This document shows, piece after piece, positions 26,707-37,216 of a stretch of DNA of 64,000 nucleotides. Location: assembly GCF_005405925.1 (NCBI RefSeq), contig NZ_BJHV01000001.1:1-64000 (forward strand), in the 5' to 3' direction. Each line of letters starts with the position of its first letter. The stretch's first letter is position 1. Below the pieces are notes generated by a model. It was not told where the DNA came from, did no database searches, and was given only the letters and a program-made list of their open reading frames with translations. This DNA is from Streptomyces antimycoticus (GTDB taxonomy: Bacteria; Actinomycetota; Actinomycetes; Streptomycetales; Streptomycetaceae). Made by a program: the position numbers and the translations under genes.

Positions 26707-27171
26707 ATGAGCGATGTCGAAGCCGCCGGCCTCCACGAGCTGGCCGACCTGATCTTCGCCGTGGGGCGACAGCTGCGCCCCCCGACCGATCCCTCGTTCG
26801 AGCCGTGCACGCCGATCGAGATCAGCGTCATGCGGTACATCCACCACCACCCCGGCACCTCGGCGCGTGCCGCGGCGGAGGCGGCCCTGCTCCCCTCGAG
26901 CAACTTCAGCCGCGTACTGCGCGGCTTGGAGAAAAGGGGCCTGGTGGACCGCGTGGTGGACAGCGGCAACGCGCGAGGCGTGTGCCTGTACCCCACGGAA
27001 AAGGCCTACCAGAATCTGCAATACCTCCGCGACAACTGGGACCAGACCCTCCGGGGCATCGTCGACGACCCCGCCACCATCGAGACCGTCAACGCCACAC
27101 TCCGGCGCATCGAGCACGAACTCATCGCCCGGCGCCGCGGCGCAGACCCTCAGGACTCCCGAGCCAGCTAG
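26707..27171 (+). CDS. MarR-family transcriptional regulator
   Basis: A 154-aa winged-helix dimer protein. The HTH spans SARAAAEAALLPSSNFSRVL and RGLEKRGLVDRVVDSGNARG (about 55-90), with the wing before VCLYPTEKAY. Flanking helices for dimerisation are present at both ends. It is transcribed away from the SDR gene, and the tandem operator overlaps its own promoter, so autoregulation plus control of the SDR is likely. The inducer is unknown. Confidence 0.88.
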   Translation: MSDVEAAGLHELADLIFAVGRQLRPPTDPSFEPCTPIEISVMRYIHHHPGTSARAAAEAALLPSSNFSRVLRGLEKRGLVDRVVDSGNARGVCLYPTEKAYQNLQYLRDNWDQTLRGIVDDPATIETVNATLRRIEHELIARRRGADPQDSRAS

Positions 27172-27689
27172 CTACTGCCACAGGCCCGAGTGGACGACGG
27201 GATCACCACGGAAGACGTGGCCCGGCCGATTGGGCTGGAGGACGTGCAGCAGGTACGGCCGTTCGTTGATGAGCTGGTCGATGCCGGGGTCGCCGAGACT
27301 GGGCCGCACCATGGTCGGCAACCCGGCATCCTGGTCCGCCGGCACCGTTGTCGCAGGAACGGGCGTACGCACGGGTGCGTCCCGTGCGGGCGGTGCGGTG
27401 AGTGTTCATACGGACACACCAAGGGTCTCTGCCGCATCTGTGAGGAAACCGGCCGCGCCGAGGAGGAGGCCCGCAAGGACATCGACCGTCGGAAGCGGCA
27501 GCGAGACGACGGAGCTGCCTACGCCATCGCTACCCGGCCGCACCGATGGGACTGCCCGAGCCTGGACTCGCCAGAGAAAAGCCCGGCACAACCGGAAACC
27601 TCACGCCCCTATGCCCGCAAGGCAGGCGGGCTCTACTGGCCCCGACTCCACCGGCCGGCCCGAGCGCCCGGACCTGGCCGCCCTGGATC

Positions 27690-27825
27690 TGCTGCGCGCA
27701 CTACGCGCTGGGCGGCGATCACGCCGAGCTTGCGGGTCGCGGCCCTCTCCCCGGGCGCGCAGCGCTTCGAGCTCACGCTGCCAGGTATCGGCGTCCACGA
27801 CGGACGGCAGTGCGTTGGCGGTCAT
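27690..27825 (-). pseudogene. DUF899-family (thioredoxin-like) N-terminal remnant
   Basis: From the ATG at 27825, MTANALPSVVDADTWQRELE and ALRAR match the opening of DUF899 proteins. A one-base slip near 27735 moves the expected continuation (REKAATRKLGVIAAQR-like) to another frame. The rest of the gene is absent. Confidence 0.5.
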
Positions 27826-27986
27826 GTCATGGTCCTCACTGATCAGGTGGTGGCTTGTGGTGTGCAGGTGCGGACCCCGCGCGGCCGCCGCACTCATCGG
27901 TGGCCGCACTCATCGGTGGCCGGTCACTCCGGTCGGGCCCCGGAAAGCCCCCGACCGCTGTCCGGGCGGGCACGTTACCCTTTTTG

Positions 27987-28008
27987 GGGTACACCGACCG
28001 ATATCGGT
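27987..28008 (+). promoter_or_regulatory. Possible promoter -10 (GGGTAC) and 12-bp palindrome before the SpoIIE phosphatase gene
   Basis: GGGTAC at 27987-27992 resembles the -10 of sigma-B-type stress promoters in Streptomyces. A convincing -35 at the right distance was not seen. ACCGATATCGGT (27997-28008) is a perfect palindrome immediately before the ribosome site, suited to an operator. Confidence 0.3.
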
Positions 28009-28026
28009 TGCTACGGAGGTGTCGGG

Positions 28027-30150
28027 ATGGCGCGCAGACCCGGGGCCGGTTCCGAGACGAGGCGGATACCGGCCGGCTTCGGACAGGCGCCTGAGGCACC
28101 CGCTCCGGCGGTCGCTCTGCTGGGCTCCGACGGCACCATCCTGGCGTGGGGGGAGGGCTGCCGGCGGCTGCTCGGCCACCGCGCGGAGGACGTCGTCAGG
28201 CTGCCGGTGCAGCGGCTGCTGAAGACCCCCGCGGAGGCGGTGCGATGGTCCCCGGCCCGGGGAGACGTGGGACAGCGCGGCGACCGGCGGGCCGTCAACG
28301 CCGTCGTAGAGGTCAGACACCGGGAGGGCATGAGCCTCCGCCTGGCGGTAGAGACCATCGCGCTGACCGGCGAAGACGGTGAGACCTGCTGGTTCGTCGC
28401 CGTTGTGGAGGCGCCGGACGGCGTACGGACCGCCGACGCCGAAGCCGCGCTCCTGGACCGGTCACCACTGGCCGTGGCGGTGTGGGACACGCGCACGCGG
28501 CTCCTGTGGTCGAACCGAGCCTGCCGGGAGATCGCGGGCCGCTCCGAGGCGGACCCGCCCACCCGGTCGACGCGCCGCACCCTGTGTGATGTCGACCGGG
28601 CCACCATCGAACCGGTGATACGGCAGGTGCTGACCTCGCGGGAGCCGGTGGGCGACCACGTGCTGCGGTGGGCGCCCCCGGAGCACGGCCGGGAGGTGGT
28701 CTTCTCCTCCTCCGTCTTTCCGCTCGCCCCCCTGAACGGTGGTCCACTGGGCGTGTGCACCGTCTCCGCGATCACCAAGAGCGGGGAGCGCGAACGGCTG
28801 GCGCTGCTCGGCACAGCGGCCAACCGGATCGGCACCACGCTCGATGTGATGACGACCGCGCAAGAACTCGCGGACATGGCCGTCCCCGCCCTCGCCGACT
28901 ACGTCACAGTGGATCTGGCCGATGCCGTCCCGCTGGGCGGGGAGCCACTGAAACGGATGTCCAAGGCCCCCTCCGGCATCCCCGTCTTCCGCCGCGCGGG
29001 TCAGTCCTCCATCCACGCAGACATGCCCGAGGCCGCCTTCCTGGTGGGGGATGTGGTGTACGTACCCCCCGGATCGCCGTTCCTCACCGCCCTGTACGGG
29101 GACCAGTCCTACTTCGAGCCCGCCATGAAAACCGGCCCGGGGACCTGGCTCGACCCCCGGCGCAGGCAGCTCATCCATGACACCGGTATGCACTCGGTGA
29201 TGATGATCCCGCTCAGAGCCCGCGGCACCATCCTCGGCATCGCCGTGTTCACGCGGACCGACAACGCCGTGCCCTTCTCCCGGGACGATCTGCTGCTGGC
29301 CGAGGAACTCTGCGTCCAAGCGGCGCTGAGCCTGGACAACGCCCGCCGCTACACACGGGAGCGGGCCGCCGCCCTCGCCCTGCAGCGCAGTCTCCTGCCG
29401 CAGAGGCTGTCAGGCGGCGCCGCGATGGACCTGGCCGGCCGCTATCTGCCGTCAGACCGCCACGAAGGAGTCGGCGGGGACTGGATGGACGCCATCGAGC
29501 TGCCGGGCGGCCGGATCGCCCTGGTCATCGGCGACGTCGTCGGCCATGGCATCAACGCCGCCGCCGCCATGGGCAGGATGCGCACCGCGATCCACACCCT
29601 CGCCACCCTCGACCAGCCCCCCGCACAACTGCTCGACCACCTGGACAAAGTCACCTCCCAGCTCGCCGAGACGGCCACCTGGTCCCACGGGTACTCATCG
29701 GTCACCGGCGGTACCTGCATCTACGCCGTCTACGACCCGGCCACCCGGGTCTGCGACCTGGCACGCGCCGGACACCCACCACCGATGCTGGTGACACCCG
29801 AGGGCCACGCCCATATCGCCGACACACCGGTGGGCCCGCCGGTCGGGACCGGCATCGGAGGCTACGAATCCATCGAGCTGGAGCTGTCCCAGGGCACCCT
29901 GCTCGCCCTCTACACCGACGGGCTGGTCGAGTCCCGGCACTGCGACATCGACACCGGACTCAACCGCCTGCTCACCACACTGCAGCCCCCCTCCACGAGC
30001 CTGGAGGACACCTGCTCCCACGTCATCGCGAAAATGACCACGAACACTTCCCCAGAGGACGACATCGCGCTCCTCATAGCCCGGACACAACCCGCCGACG
30101 ACCACCACCAGACCACCGCCCACACAAAGCACCACAGACCACCCACCTGA
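28027..30150 (+). CDS. PAS-PAS-GAF-SpoIIE (PP2C-type) protein phosphatase
   Basis: A 707-aa soluble sensor phosphatase. PAS one is at about 25-130 (VALLGSDGTILAWGEGCRRL), PAS two at about 135-255 (PLAVAVWDTRTRLLWSNRAC) and GAF at about 270-450 (TTAQELADMAVPALADYVTV ... MMIPLRARGTILGIAVFTRT). The SpoIIE phosphatase spans about 465-690, with QRSLLPQ, VGGDWMDAIELPGGRIALVI, GDVVGHGINAAAAMG and the final TSPEDDIALLIAR supplying the Asp metal ligands. Such proteins dephosphorylate anti-sigma-factor antagonists in general stress control. The ATG at 28027 follows GGAGGT at 28015-28020. No histidine-kinase/anti-sigma domain is fused, so the partner lies elsewhere; the STAS-ANTAR protein at 54 kb is one possibility. 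Confidence 0.9.
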   Translation: MARRPGAGSETRRIPAGFGQAPEAPAPAVALLGSDGTILAWGEGCRRLLGHRAEDVVRLPVQRLLKTPAEAVRWSPARGDVGQRGDRRAVNAVVEVRHREGMSLRLAVETIALTGEDGETCWFVAVVEAPDGVRTADAEAALLDRSPLAVAVWDTRTRLLWSNRACREIAGRSEADPPTRSTRRTLCDVDRATIEPVIRQVLTSREPVGDHVLRWAPPEHGREVVFSSSVFPLAPLNGGPLGVCTVSAITKSGERERLALLGTAANRIGTTLDVMTTAQELADMAVPALADYVTVDLADAVPLGGEPLKRMSKAPSGIPVFRRAGQSSIHADMPEAAFLVGDVVYVPPGSPFLTALYGDQSYFEPAMKTGPGTWLDPRRRQLIHDTGMHSVMMIPLRARGTILGIAVFTRTDNAVPFSRDDLLLAEELCVQAALSLDNARRYTRERAAALALQRSLLPQRLSGGAAMDLAGRYLPSDRHEGVGGDWMDAIELPGGRIALVIGDVVGHGINAAAAMGRMRTAIHTLATLDQPPAQLLDHLDKVTSQLAETATWSHGYSSVTGGTCIYAVYDPATRVCDLARAGHPPPMLVTPEGHAHIADTPVGPPVGTGIGGYESIELELSQGTLLALYTDGLVESRHCDIDTGLNRLLTTLQPPSTSLEDTCSHVIAKMTTNTSPEDDIALLIARTQPADDHHQTTAHTKHHRPPT

Positions 30151-30235
30151 CACACGCCTTCCCTCATGAGACCACCACAGCCCCAACCTCCCACAACTGC
30201 TCCGCCGTGTACCTCGCGGTGGTCGAGCGGCCTAA

Positions 30236-31681
30236 TACTCCAGTCTGACTTCGCGATCTTGTGGCGAACCCGGCTGGGAACGGGTACGGCCACCGCGTGA
30301 TCATCGGTTGGTGTGTGGACAAACGAAGATCGTGCGGTGGCCGCGGACCATAGCGTAGACCCTGCCCGCTGGCGGGTGTTGTTCGACCAGGCCATGGCTC
30401 GTATCGCCGGGCGGTTCGGCCGAGTTGAGCCTCGGGCCACGGCCCGCGCCTACTTGCTCGGGCTGCTGTCGGCTACCGAGCGGAAGAACTGCTGGCAACT
30501 GGCTGAACAGGCCGGCCTGGCCCGGCCCGGGCCGATGCAGCGCCTGCTGCGCTATGCCCGCTGGGATGCCGACGCCCTCCGTGACGATGTCCGCGCCTAC
30601 GTTGTCGACCACCTCGGCGACGACGGCGTTCTCATCGTGGACGAGACCGGCTTCGTGAAGAAAGGCAGCATGTCGGCGGGGGTGCAACGCCAGTACACCG
30701 GCACAGCTGGCCGGATCGAGAACTCCCAGGTCGGCGTGTTCCTCGCCTACGCCACTGAGCGGGGACGCGCGCTGATCGACCGACGGCTCTACCTGCCCGA
30801 GCGGTCCTGGTGCTCCGATCCCGAGCGCCGCCATGCTGCCGGGGTGCCCGAGGACCTACCCTTCGCGACCAAGCCCCGGCTGGCCGAGGAGATGATCGTC
30901 GCCGCGTTGGACGCCGGAGTGACTGCATCGTGGGTGACCGGCGACGAAGCCTACGGCCAGGACCCGCAGTTACGCGCACGCCTGGAGCGGATCGGCATCG
31001 GCTACGTGATGGCCGTCGCCTGCTCCACCCGGGTCCGGATCAACCAGGGCCGCACCCCTGTCCGCGCCGATGTCCTCGCCGACCGCTTGCCCGCCTCTGC
31101 CTGGCAGCGGCACAGCGCCGGAGCCGGCGCGAAGGGCCCGCGCTACTACGACTGGGCCTGGATCCACATCGGCACCGGCGTCCATCGTCACCTGCTGATC
31201 CGCCGCAACCGGACCACCGGTGAACTCGCCTTCTACCTGTGCTGGTCACCCACCCAGATCACCCTGCACGAGCTCGTCCGCGTCGCCGGTGTCCGCTGGA
31301 GCGTCGAGGAGTGCTTCCAGGCCGCCAAGAGCCAGGTCGGCCTGGATCACTACCAGGTCAGGCACTGGACCTCATGGCACCGGCACATCACGCTCGCCAT
31401 GCTGGCCCTGGCCTTCCTGACCGCTCTCGCCGCCGACGCGAACCCCGCCCGGCCTGCCGATCCGCAACATCCCGACCGCAGCCACGACCCGATCATCCTG
31501 ACCGTCCCGGAGATCCGTCACCTGCTCGTCGCCGTCTTCGCCCCACCGGCCATGACTGCCGCCAGACTGCTGCACTGGTCCACCTGGCGCAGACGCCACC
31601 AGGCCGCAGCCCGACGCAGCCACTACCAACGACGCTCCACCGACGGACCCGCTGGATAGATCACGAAACCGCACTGGAGTA
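30236..31681 (+). mobile_element. Intact IS701-family insertion sequence
   Basis: The ends are imperfect inverted repeats: TACTCCAGT from 30236 and ACTGGAGTA up to 31681, with further partial matches inward. A CTAA target duplication stands on both sides (30232-30235 and 31682-31685). The length is 1,446 bp with one transposase gene, as expected for this family. It appears complete and possibly active. Confidence 0.85.
30313..31659 (+). CDS. IS701-family transposase
   Basis: A 448-aa DDE transposase filling the element. Visible family features are ERKNCWQLAEQAG, the first Asp in VLIVDETGFVKKG, the second in VTGDEAYGQDP and the C-terminal Glu in VRWSVEECFQAAKSQVGLDH (YREK-like region). No frame break or stop is present. 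The chosen start at 30313 is a GTG; an alternative start within the next 40 codons would not affect the domain. Confidence 0.9.
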   Translation: MWTNEDRAVAADHSVDPARWRVLFDQAMARIAGRFGRVEPRATARAYLLGLLSATERKNCWQLAEQAGLARPGPMQRLLRYARWDADALRDDVRAYVVDHLGDDGVLIVDETGFVKKGSMSAGVQRQYTGTAGRIENSQVGVFLAYATERGRALIDRRLYLPERSWCSDPERRHAAGVPEDLPFATKPRLAEEMIVAALDAGVTASWVTGDEAYGQDPQLRARLERIGIGYVMAVACSTRVRINQGRTPVRADVLADRLPASAWQRHSAGAGAKGPRYYDWAWIHIGTGVHRHLLIRRNRTTGELAFYLCWSPTQITLHELVRVAGVRWSVEECFQAAKSQVGLDHYQVRHWTSWHRHITLAMLALAFLTALAADANPARPADPQHPDRSHDPIILTVPEIRHLLVAVFAPPAMTAARLLHWSTWRRRHQAAARRSHYQRRSTDGPAG

Positions 31682-31819
31682 CTAAGCGCCGCCGCCGCTA
31701 CCCCGACCCGCTGCACGGTGTAGTGGAGTTCAAGGCTGTGCACTCTTACAAACGCTCACACCAAGGGCCACCTGAATCGGATCGCGAGGAACGTCAAGAT
31801 CGACATCCTCAAGTCCCTG

Positions 31820-32332
31820 TTGGGCAGCGAAATATACGCGGTGGTGCTGCTCCCTCACATGGACGTCGTAAGAGCGCGGGTCGCGTACCACGTAATGAAG
31901 GGCAGCGACGAGATCCATCGTTACAAGACTGTACGCCAGGTAGGCAAAGTGCCTGACACGGTGGTGGAAGGAGCCGTCGCTCAGCTTGCTCCGCTTGGGC
32001 CGTTACGTGACGGGGAGTTCGACGGGGGAACGGCATACGGGGTCCACGTCACCGTGCCCTATGCCATCCTCGGGCCGGTTCCAACGGAGACGTTAGAAAC
32101 GCTCGCCTGGCCGCGGAAAGCCGCAGATCGATCTTCTCCGGGGGCACTACGGGTCGCCGGCCCGTGCCCCAGCACAGTGGTCTTCTTTGATCTGGGCAAG
32201 ACGGCCATCACGCAGTCGAGCACGCTCAGGTTCAGCAATTCGTTCTACCAAGGCGGACGACCACACGCCAAGGATCCGACTCGGCCCCGGGGACAACATG
32301 TTTTCTCTGCTTTTCTCTGCGGGACGCTGTAG
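31820..32332 (+). CDS. Hypothetical protein, possibly 5'-truncated
   Basis: A frame open from about 31724 reads LTNAHTKGHLNRIARNVKID and GSEIYAVVLLPHMDVVRARV, which has protein-like composition, but offers no ATG or GTG before a TTG at 31820. The frame continues YKTVRQVGKVPDTVVEGAVA. I do not recognise a family. Position directly after the IS701 element suggests its 5' end was lost or displaced. Confidence 0.35.
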   Translation: MGSEIYAVVLLPHMDVVRARVAYHVMKGSDEIHRYKTVRQVGKVPDTVVEGAVAQLAPLGPLRDGEFDGGTAYGVHVTVPYAILGPVPTETLETLAWPRKAADRSSPGALRVAGPCPSTVVFFDLGKTAITQSSTLRFSNSFYQGGRPHAKDPTRPRGQHVFSAFLCGTL

Positions 32333-32660
32333 CAAGTGGCGGGTGGATCTCAGTCCTTCTGCGCCTGTGGCGATGTCCTCGTATTCGGGCAGGACACGCG
32401 TCCGGGGCCGGACACGGACGCAGGCCTCAGCGCCGGCCGAGAACCCCGTCGACGCCGGCGTCGGCAGCCGCCGGGGCTACGTGGCGTACAGCCTCGCGGG
32501 TCGGCCGCGGAGGACGACGGCCTCATCCCCGACTCATCCGCCTCTGGGGGACCTTGTCGGCCCGCCGCAGGATCCGACGGGCCGTCGAGGCCGAGTGGAT
32601 CACCGGTTCAACCGTCGGCGGTGGGCTCGATGGGATGCAGGCGGAACCGGTTCCCGATAC
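32333..32660. other. No gene seen; 10-bp tandem duplication just before it
   Basis: Nothing with protein character is present. TTTTCTCTGC is repeated in tandem at 32301-32320. Confidence 0.4.
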
Positions 32661-33589
32661 TCATGCGTGGCCGAACCGGCGGTCGAGTGCGGCACCGACG
32701 TCGGGGCAGTTCCTGCGGACAGTGCCGAGGAAGGCGCCCAGCACCGGGGAACGGTCCCGGTCGGCGAAGGACAGGACCAGGTCAGGGAGCGCCGTGCGCG
32801 GGGTCACCTCGCAGAACCAGACGCCTGGGCGGGGGGCCGACAACATGCGGGAGGGCCCCAGGCCCACGCCGACCCCGCAGGCGGCCAGGCCGATGATGGT
32901 ATGCACGTCCCGGGCGACGGTCGCGCCGTCCAGCGCTACGGCATCCTCGCCGAGCAGGGTGCGCAGCCCAGCGGCGACCGCGGACTCGTCCTCCACGGGG
33001 GCCACGATCAGCGGCTGCCGCCGCAGCTGGTCCACACTCACCGACGCCTGGCCTGCGTAGGGGTGCGCGCTGCCGACAACGGCGATGAGATGGTCGTGCC
33101 CGACCGGGACGGACACCAGGTGCTCGACCCCGGCTCCCCGTGGCGGTCCGAGGGTGACGGCCGCGTCCAGTTCTCCGGCCAGGAGAGCGGCGGCGCTGCG
33201 GCCGGACGCCATCTCGTGCAACTCCAGCCGTACATCGGGCCGTTCGCGGCCGAACCGGCCCAGGACGTCCGGCAGCGGGTCGAGCAGTGCGGAGGCGATG
33301 AACCCCAGGCGCAGTCGGCCCGTCTCACCGCGCGCCGCCCGTCCGGCGTCGATGGTGGCCGCCGTCATCTCCTCCAGCGCCCGCCGCGCCCGGGTGAGGA
33401 ACGCCTCGCCCGCGGCGGTCGGGAACACGCCCTGGCGCGTACGGTCGAACAGCCGGGCGCCGGTCTCACGCTCCAGGTCGGCGATCTGTTTGGACAGCGG
33501 GGGCTGCGCGATGCCAGCGCGTGGGCTGCTTGGCCGAAGTGTCCGTGCTCGGCGAGGGTGAGCGCGTACCGCAGATGCCGCGCCTCCAT
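32661..33589 (-). pseudogene. LysR-family regulator with a frame break in the HTH
   Basis: MEARHLRYALTLAEHGHFGQ begins a typical LysR HTH, but after QAAHAL the frame is lost; the correct continuation GIAQPPLSKQIADLERETGA lies in the next frame. One missing G near 33527 explains it. From there the effector-binding domain is complete to the TGA at 32661. It is divergent from the hydrolase-MFS pair at 33.7 kb, its likely targets. Whether the break is real or a sequence error cannot be told. Confidence 0.75.
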
Positions 33590-33692
33590 GACCACCCCTT
33601 CCATATCCGAAAAGTATCGTGACCGAGCCTGTCACATCTTTCAGTGGATGACGCTGCCGTCGCCGACTGGGATGGACGCCATGACGTCCTGC

Positions 33693-34551
33693 ATGAACAC
33701 CGATGTGAGCGACACCGCTTTCGTTCTCGTCCACGGCGCCCGGCACGGCTCGTGGCAGCGGGCGGCGACACAGCACGCCCCACTCGCCGGTGCCGGTGCC
33801 GGTGCCGGTGCCGCGAGTGTGGCCGCCGGCCTGCCCGGGCACGGCTTCGGCGCTCCCCTGCCCAGCGGGTACCTGCTACGTGGCCGGGCCGGGCCGCTGA
33901 CCGGGAGGCCACAGCCGGCCGACGTGACGATGGGCGACTGCGCCGATGGCCTCTGGGACACGCTGCGCCGGGTCCGCCGCCACGGCCCTCTCCTGATCGT
34001 CGCTCACCGCACGGGCGGCGCCCCCGCGTCGCCGGCCACACCGTACGCACCCGAACTGACCGACACCATCGCCTGCCTCTCCACATCTCTCCCCGCCGGC
34101 CGCCCCCGCCTCTCCGACCACCTCGGCGCCCCCGCGAACGCCACCGCACGGGAGCAGAGCCTCAACCCCGGTCATCCCCAGGCACTGGATGCGGTGCGGA
34201 CCGACCCGCTCCGGCCGGATTCCGCCTACGCCGAGGAGTTGCGGCAGACCCAATACCACGACACACCCGCCGACCGTTTCGACCGTCGGCGCTCCGCGCT
34301 CAGCCCCGGCCTGCCGCCGGCCGTCCCCGCGGCCCCGGTCACCCTGACCGCCGCGCGGTGGGGCCGTATGCGGCGCGCCCTCCTGCGCTGTGCGCAGAAC
34401 CCGGCCACCGCCGGGGGCCGTACAGGACCTGATGACCGCGGAGGCCGGCCGGACCGTGCCGGGCGAGCCATTGACCGTCCGCACCCCGCCGGGCAGCCAC
34501 AGCCCGACCGCCGCCCGGCCGCGGGAACTCGCCGGGACCCTGGTCCGGTGA
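33693..34551 (+). pseudogene. Alpha/beta-hydrolase-like gene, frame-broken and lacking the catalytic Ser
   Basis: AFVLVHGARHGSW is the oxyanion region of an alpha/beta hydrolase. The nucleophile elbow, normally GHSxGG, reads AHRTGGAP, so the catalytic Ser is Arg. Near 34405 the frame changes by +1; the true C-terminus (VQDLMTAEAGRTVPGEP, SHSPTAARP) continues in frame 1 to the TGA at 34549-34551. A GGTGCC-type 6-bp repeat lies at 33786-33812. Both defects suggest a decaying gene. Other in-frame ATGs are at 33672 and 33681. Confidence 0.65.
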
Positions 34552-35944
34552 ACGGCGGCCGGTTCCTGCTGCCAGTGGTACTGAGTGCGACCTTCGTGCA
34601 ACTGCTCAACGCCACGATCGCGCAGACCGCCGCTCCGGCCATCCAGTCCGGCCTCGGGGCCGGCCCCGGCGCGGTGCAGCTCGTCCTGGCCGGGTACACC
34701 CTGGCGTACGCGTGCCTGCTCATCACCGCCGCACGGCTGGGCGACCGCTACGGTTACCGGCGGCTGTTCGTGCTGGGCACCGTGGTGTTCACCATCGGCT
34801 CGGTGACCTGCGCCGCCGCCCCGGACGCCAGATGGCTGATCGCGGCCCGGCTGGTGCAGGGCGCAGGCAGCGGCCTGGTCGCCCCACAGGTGCTCTCGCT
34901 CATCCGCACCGGCGAATCCCCACAACGCCGCCCACGAGCCCTGGCCCTGTACGGTGCGACGATGGGCGTGGCCTCACTGGCCGGGCCGCTCATCGGTGGA
35001 CTTCTCGTCGGCGCCGACCTCTTCGGCGCCGGCTGGCGCGCGGTCTTCCTGGTCACGGTGCCGGTGGCAGCTCTCTCGCTGGCGGGGGCTGCCCTGCTGC
35101 CCCGCACGCGCGGTACGGGGCACCAGCGCGTGGACTGGGCCGGGGCAGCTGTGGCCACCACTGGCTTCGGCGCACTGGTCCTGCCGTGCGCACTGGGCCG
35201 GGAAGCCGGCCGGCCCTGGTGGACGTGGGCCTCCTTCGCCACGGCCGCCGCCGCCCTGACCTGCTTCACCCTCACCCTCAGACACCGCCCGGCCCCCTGG
35301 TCCACCCATCGGTCCTGCGGGATCGGGCCGCGCGACGGGGCGTGCTGCTGGTGTTCGTGTTCAACGCCGGGGTGCCGTCGTTCACCTATCTGCTCTTCCT
35401 GCACCTGCAGTCCGCCCTCGGGTACCCGGCGATATCCGCGGCACTGGCGTCGGCGCCGTTCGCCGCCGCGGCCGTCCTGGGCAGCCACACCGCACCGGCC
35501 CTCTCCCGCCGCCTGGGCCCGATGGTGCTGACGGCCGCTGCGCTGGTCCTGGCGGGTACGGCCCTGGCACTCGCCCCGCTCATCGGCACCGAACCCGGAC
35601 GCCGGGCGGCCCTGCCGGTACTGGCAGCCGGGGGCGCCGCGTTCGGCCTGTTCACAGCCGCCGTGTTCACTCTGGTACTGGCAGGCGTGCGCGGCGCCGC
35701 GGCGGACTCGGTATCCGGGCTGCTGCCCACAGCCCAGCAACTCGGCGGATCAATCGGGGTGACAGCGGCCGGACTGGCCTACTACGCGCCGGCGGACACT
35801 GCCAACACGGCGTTCGGCCACGCCATGGCCTACGAAGCCGCGATCTTCCTGCTCACGGCATTGATCGCCCTCCCACTGCGACAGACCACGAGCCCTACCC
35901 GGAGCCTCCCACCACCGAGCGGTACGAGAAGTCCCCGCGCGTAG
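34548..35944 (+). pseudogene. MFS efflux transporter (DHA2-like) with one frame break
   Basis: The GTG at 34548 overlaps the hydrolase stop. VVLSATFVQLLNATIAQTAA, the motif-A loop RLGDRYGYRR and RLVQGAGSGLVAPQVL mark a 14-TM drug:H+ antiporter. After LRHRPAP the frame is lost and the correct protein (LVHPSVLRDRAARRGVLLVF) continues one frame back, to the TAG at 35942-35944. One C missing in GGCCCCCTGG (35291-35300) accounts for it. Restored, it would be about 465 aa. Upstream coupling and the divergent LysR gene suggest a regulated export unit. Confidence 0.75.
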
Positions 35945-37216
35945 ACATCACCCCGGGTTGCCTCACGCGCCGACGCCGGGACAGGTGAACCAGCGGCCGC
36001 AAAAACCCATGGCATGGGGTCATGACGGAGCATCGCACGAACTGTCGCCGGACCGGGCCATGCCATCGGCACCGTGCGGCCCCGGCGTGTTGAGCCCGTA
36101 GCGGCCGCCGGCCATCCGCAGCGTCAAGCACACAACGGCCGCCCCGTGAAACACCCCGACGGCCACCCCCACCCCAGCGCAGCGGGTACACCGCATCCAC
36201 CGGTACGTCCGCAGGCCATGCCCACCATCGTCGCCCTATCCGCGAGCGGGCCGTCCGCGCCGGAAGCCGCCGCGTACCAGGCGCAGCTGCCGAGCAGGCC
36301 GACCAGCGCGGCACGCGCATCCCCGCCCGCGGTGAAGGCACAGGCGTGCTTTTTACAGATCACGACGCACGCCCGGCCCACCGGGCAGCAGCCAAGCAGC
36401 ACGAGCACGAGCAGCACCAGGAGCAGCGGCCCGATACAGCGAGCAGCACCAGAACCAGCGGTCCGGTGCAGCGGGCGGCATCTGCAGGGGCTGGGCGAGG
36501 GTCTCGCCGCAGCCGAGGGGTGTTGCCGCCGCCCCGAGATGGCTTCCGGCCGCGGCTCGCCGGGCCGCCGCGGTCATTGGCGGCATGCTCTGCAGCGGGC
36601 TGTCCCCGCCGACCGCCTCAGCCTCTTCGAACCCGACGGGCAGCACACGCTCGGCCTGGTCCAGGACGTCGGACCATACGCCTCCCAACGCCTTCGAGGG
36701 GTCCACTCCAGCCAGGGGCGTCGCCACAGGCCCGCGTGCGACTGGAGCAGCCGTTCACCACAGCGGCGGTCGAGCATGACCTCACGCGGCGTCGAGCCGT
36801 CGCCGGGCGTGGTCCACGGTGCCGGACCGGCCACCGCCGGGGGGACGGTGTGCACGGGCACCGCAACGCGAGCCAGGCCGCGCCCGGTCCGAACTGGGAA
36901 TATTTCACCTGGGCCTGTGCGGATTTCGGGGCGGGCCGGGTGGACACCTTCCGCTCCGCCCCCGTGGGTACGGGAGCGGCGTGATGTGAAAGACCAACTG
37001 CGGGCTCGGGCCCGGCTGTCCGCCGACACCAGCCGCCGCATGCGTGCGTGCCATCCCATCGCAGCCCGAGCCCGTCTCCGGCCCGGACAGGTCATCGCCC
37101 AGCTCGCCGGCCACGTCCGCACGGGCGAGGACAGCGCCGCGCCGGGTCGCCCCGTTCACCCCACGCGACCGCCACGCGCCCGGAGTGGCTCCGTGGCCCC
37201 GCAGCCGCCGGCGCTC
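35945..37216. other. About 1.3 kb with no supportable gene
   Basis: Long frames on both strands are typical high-GC shadows. A minus-strand piece near 36.6-36.8 kb (SKALGGVWSDVLDQAERVLP, ending upstream in EVMLDRRCGERLLQ in another frame) looks weakly protein-like and may be a broken gene I cannot identify. Confidence 0.35.

Larger units (their letters stand above)
27172..28026. other. Gene-poor stretch with a DUF899 remnant and no intact gene
   Basis: Long open frames occur on both strands but none has consistent protein character. The only recognised piece is a DUF899 start near 27825. The plus-strand frame leading into the phosphatase gene is open from 27190 but is low-complexity and Cys/Arg-rich. 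Confidence 0.5.

Noticed and set aside
33786..33812. GGTGCC 6-bp repeats as a regulatory element
   Set aside because: They lie within the hydrolase frame and encode Ala-Gly; simple slippage is enough.
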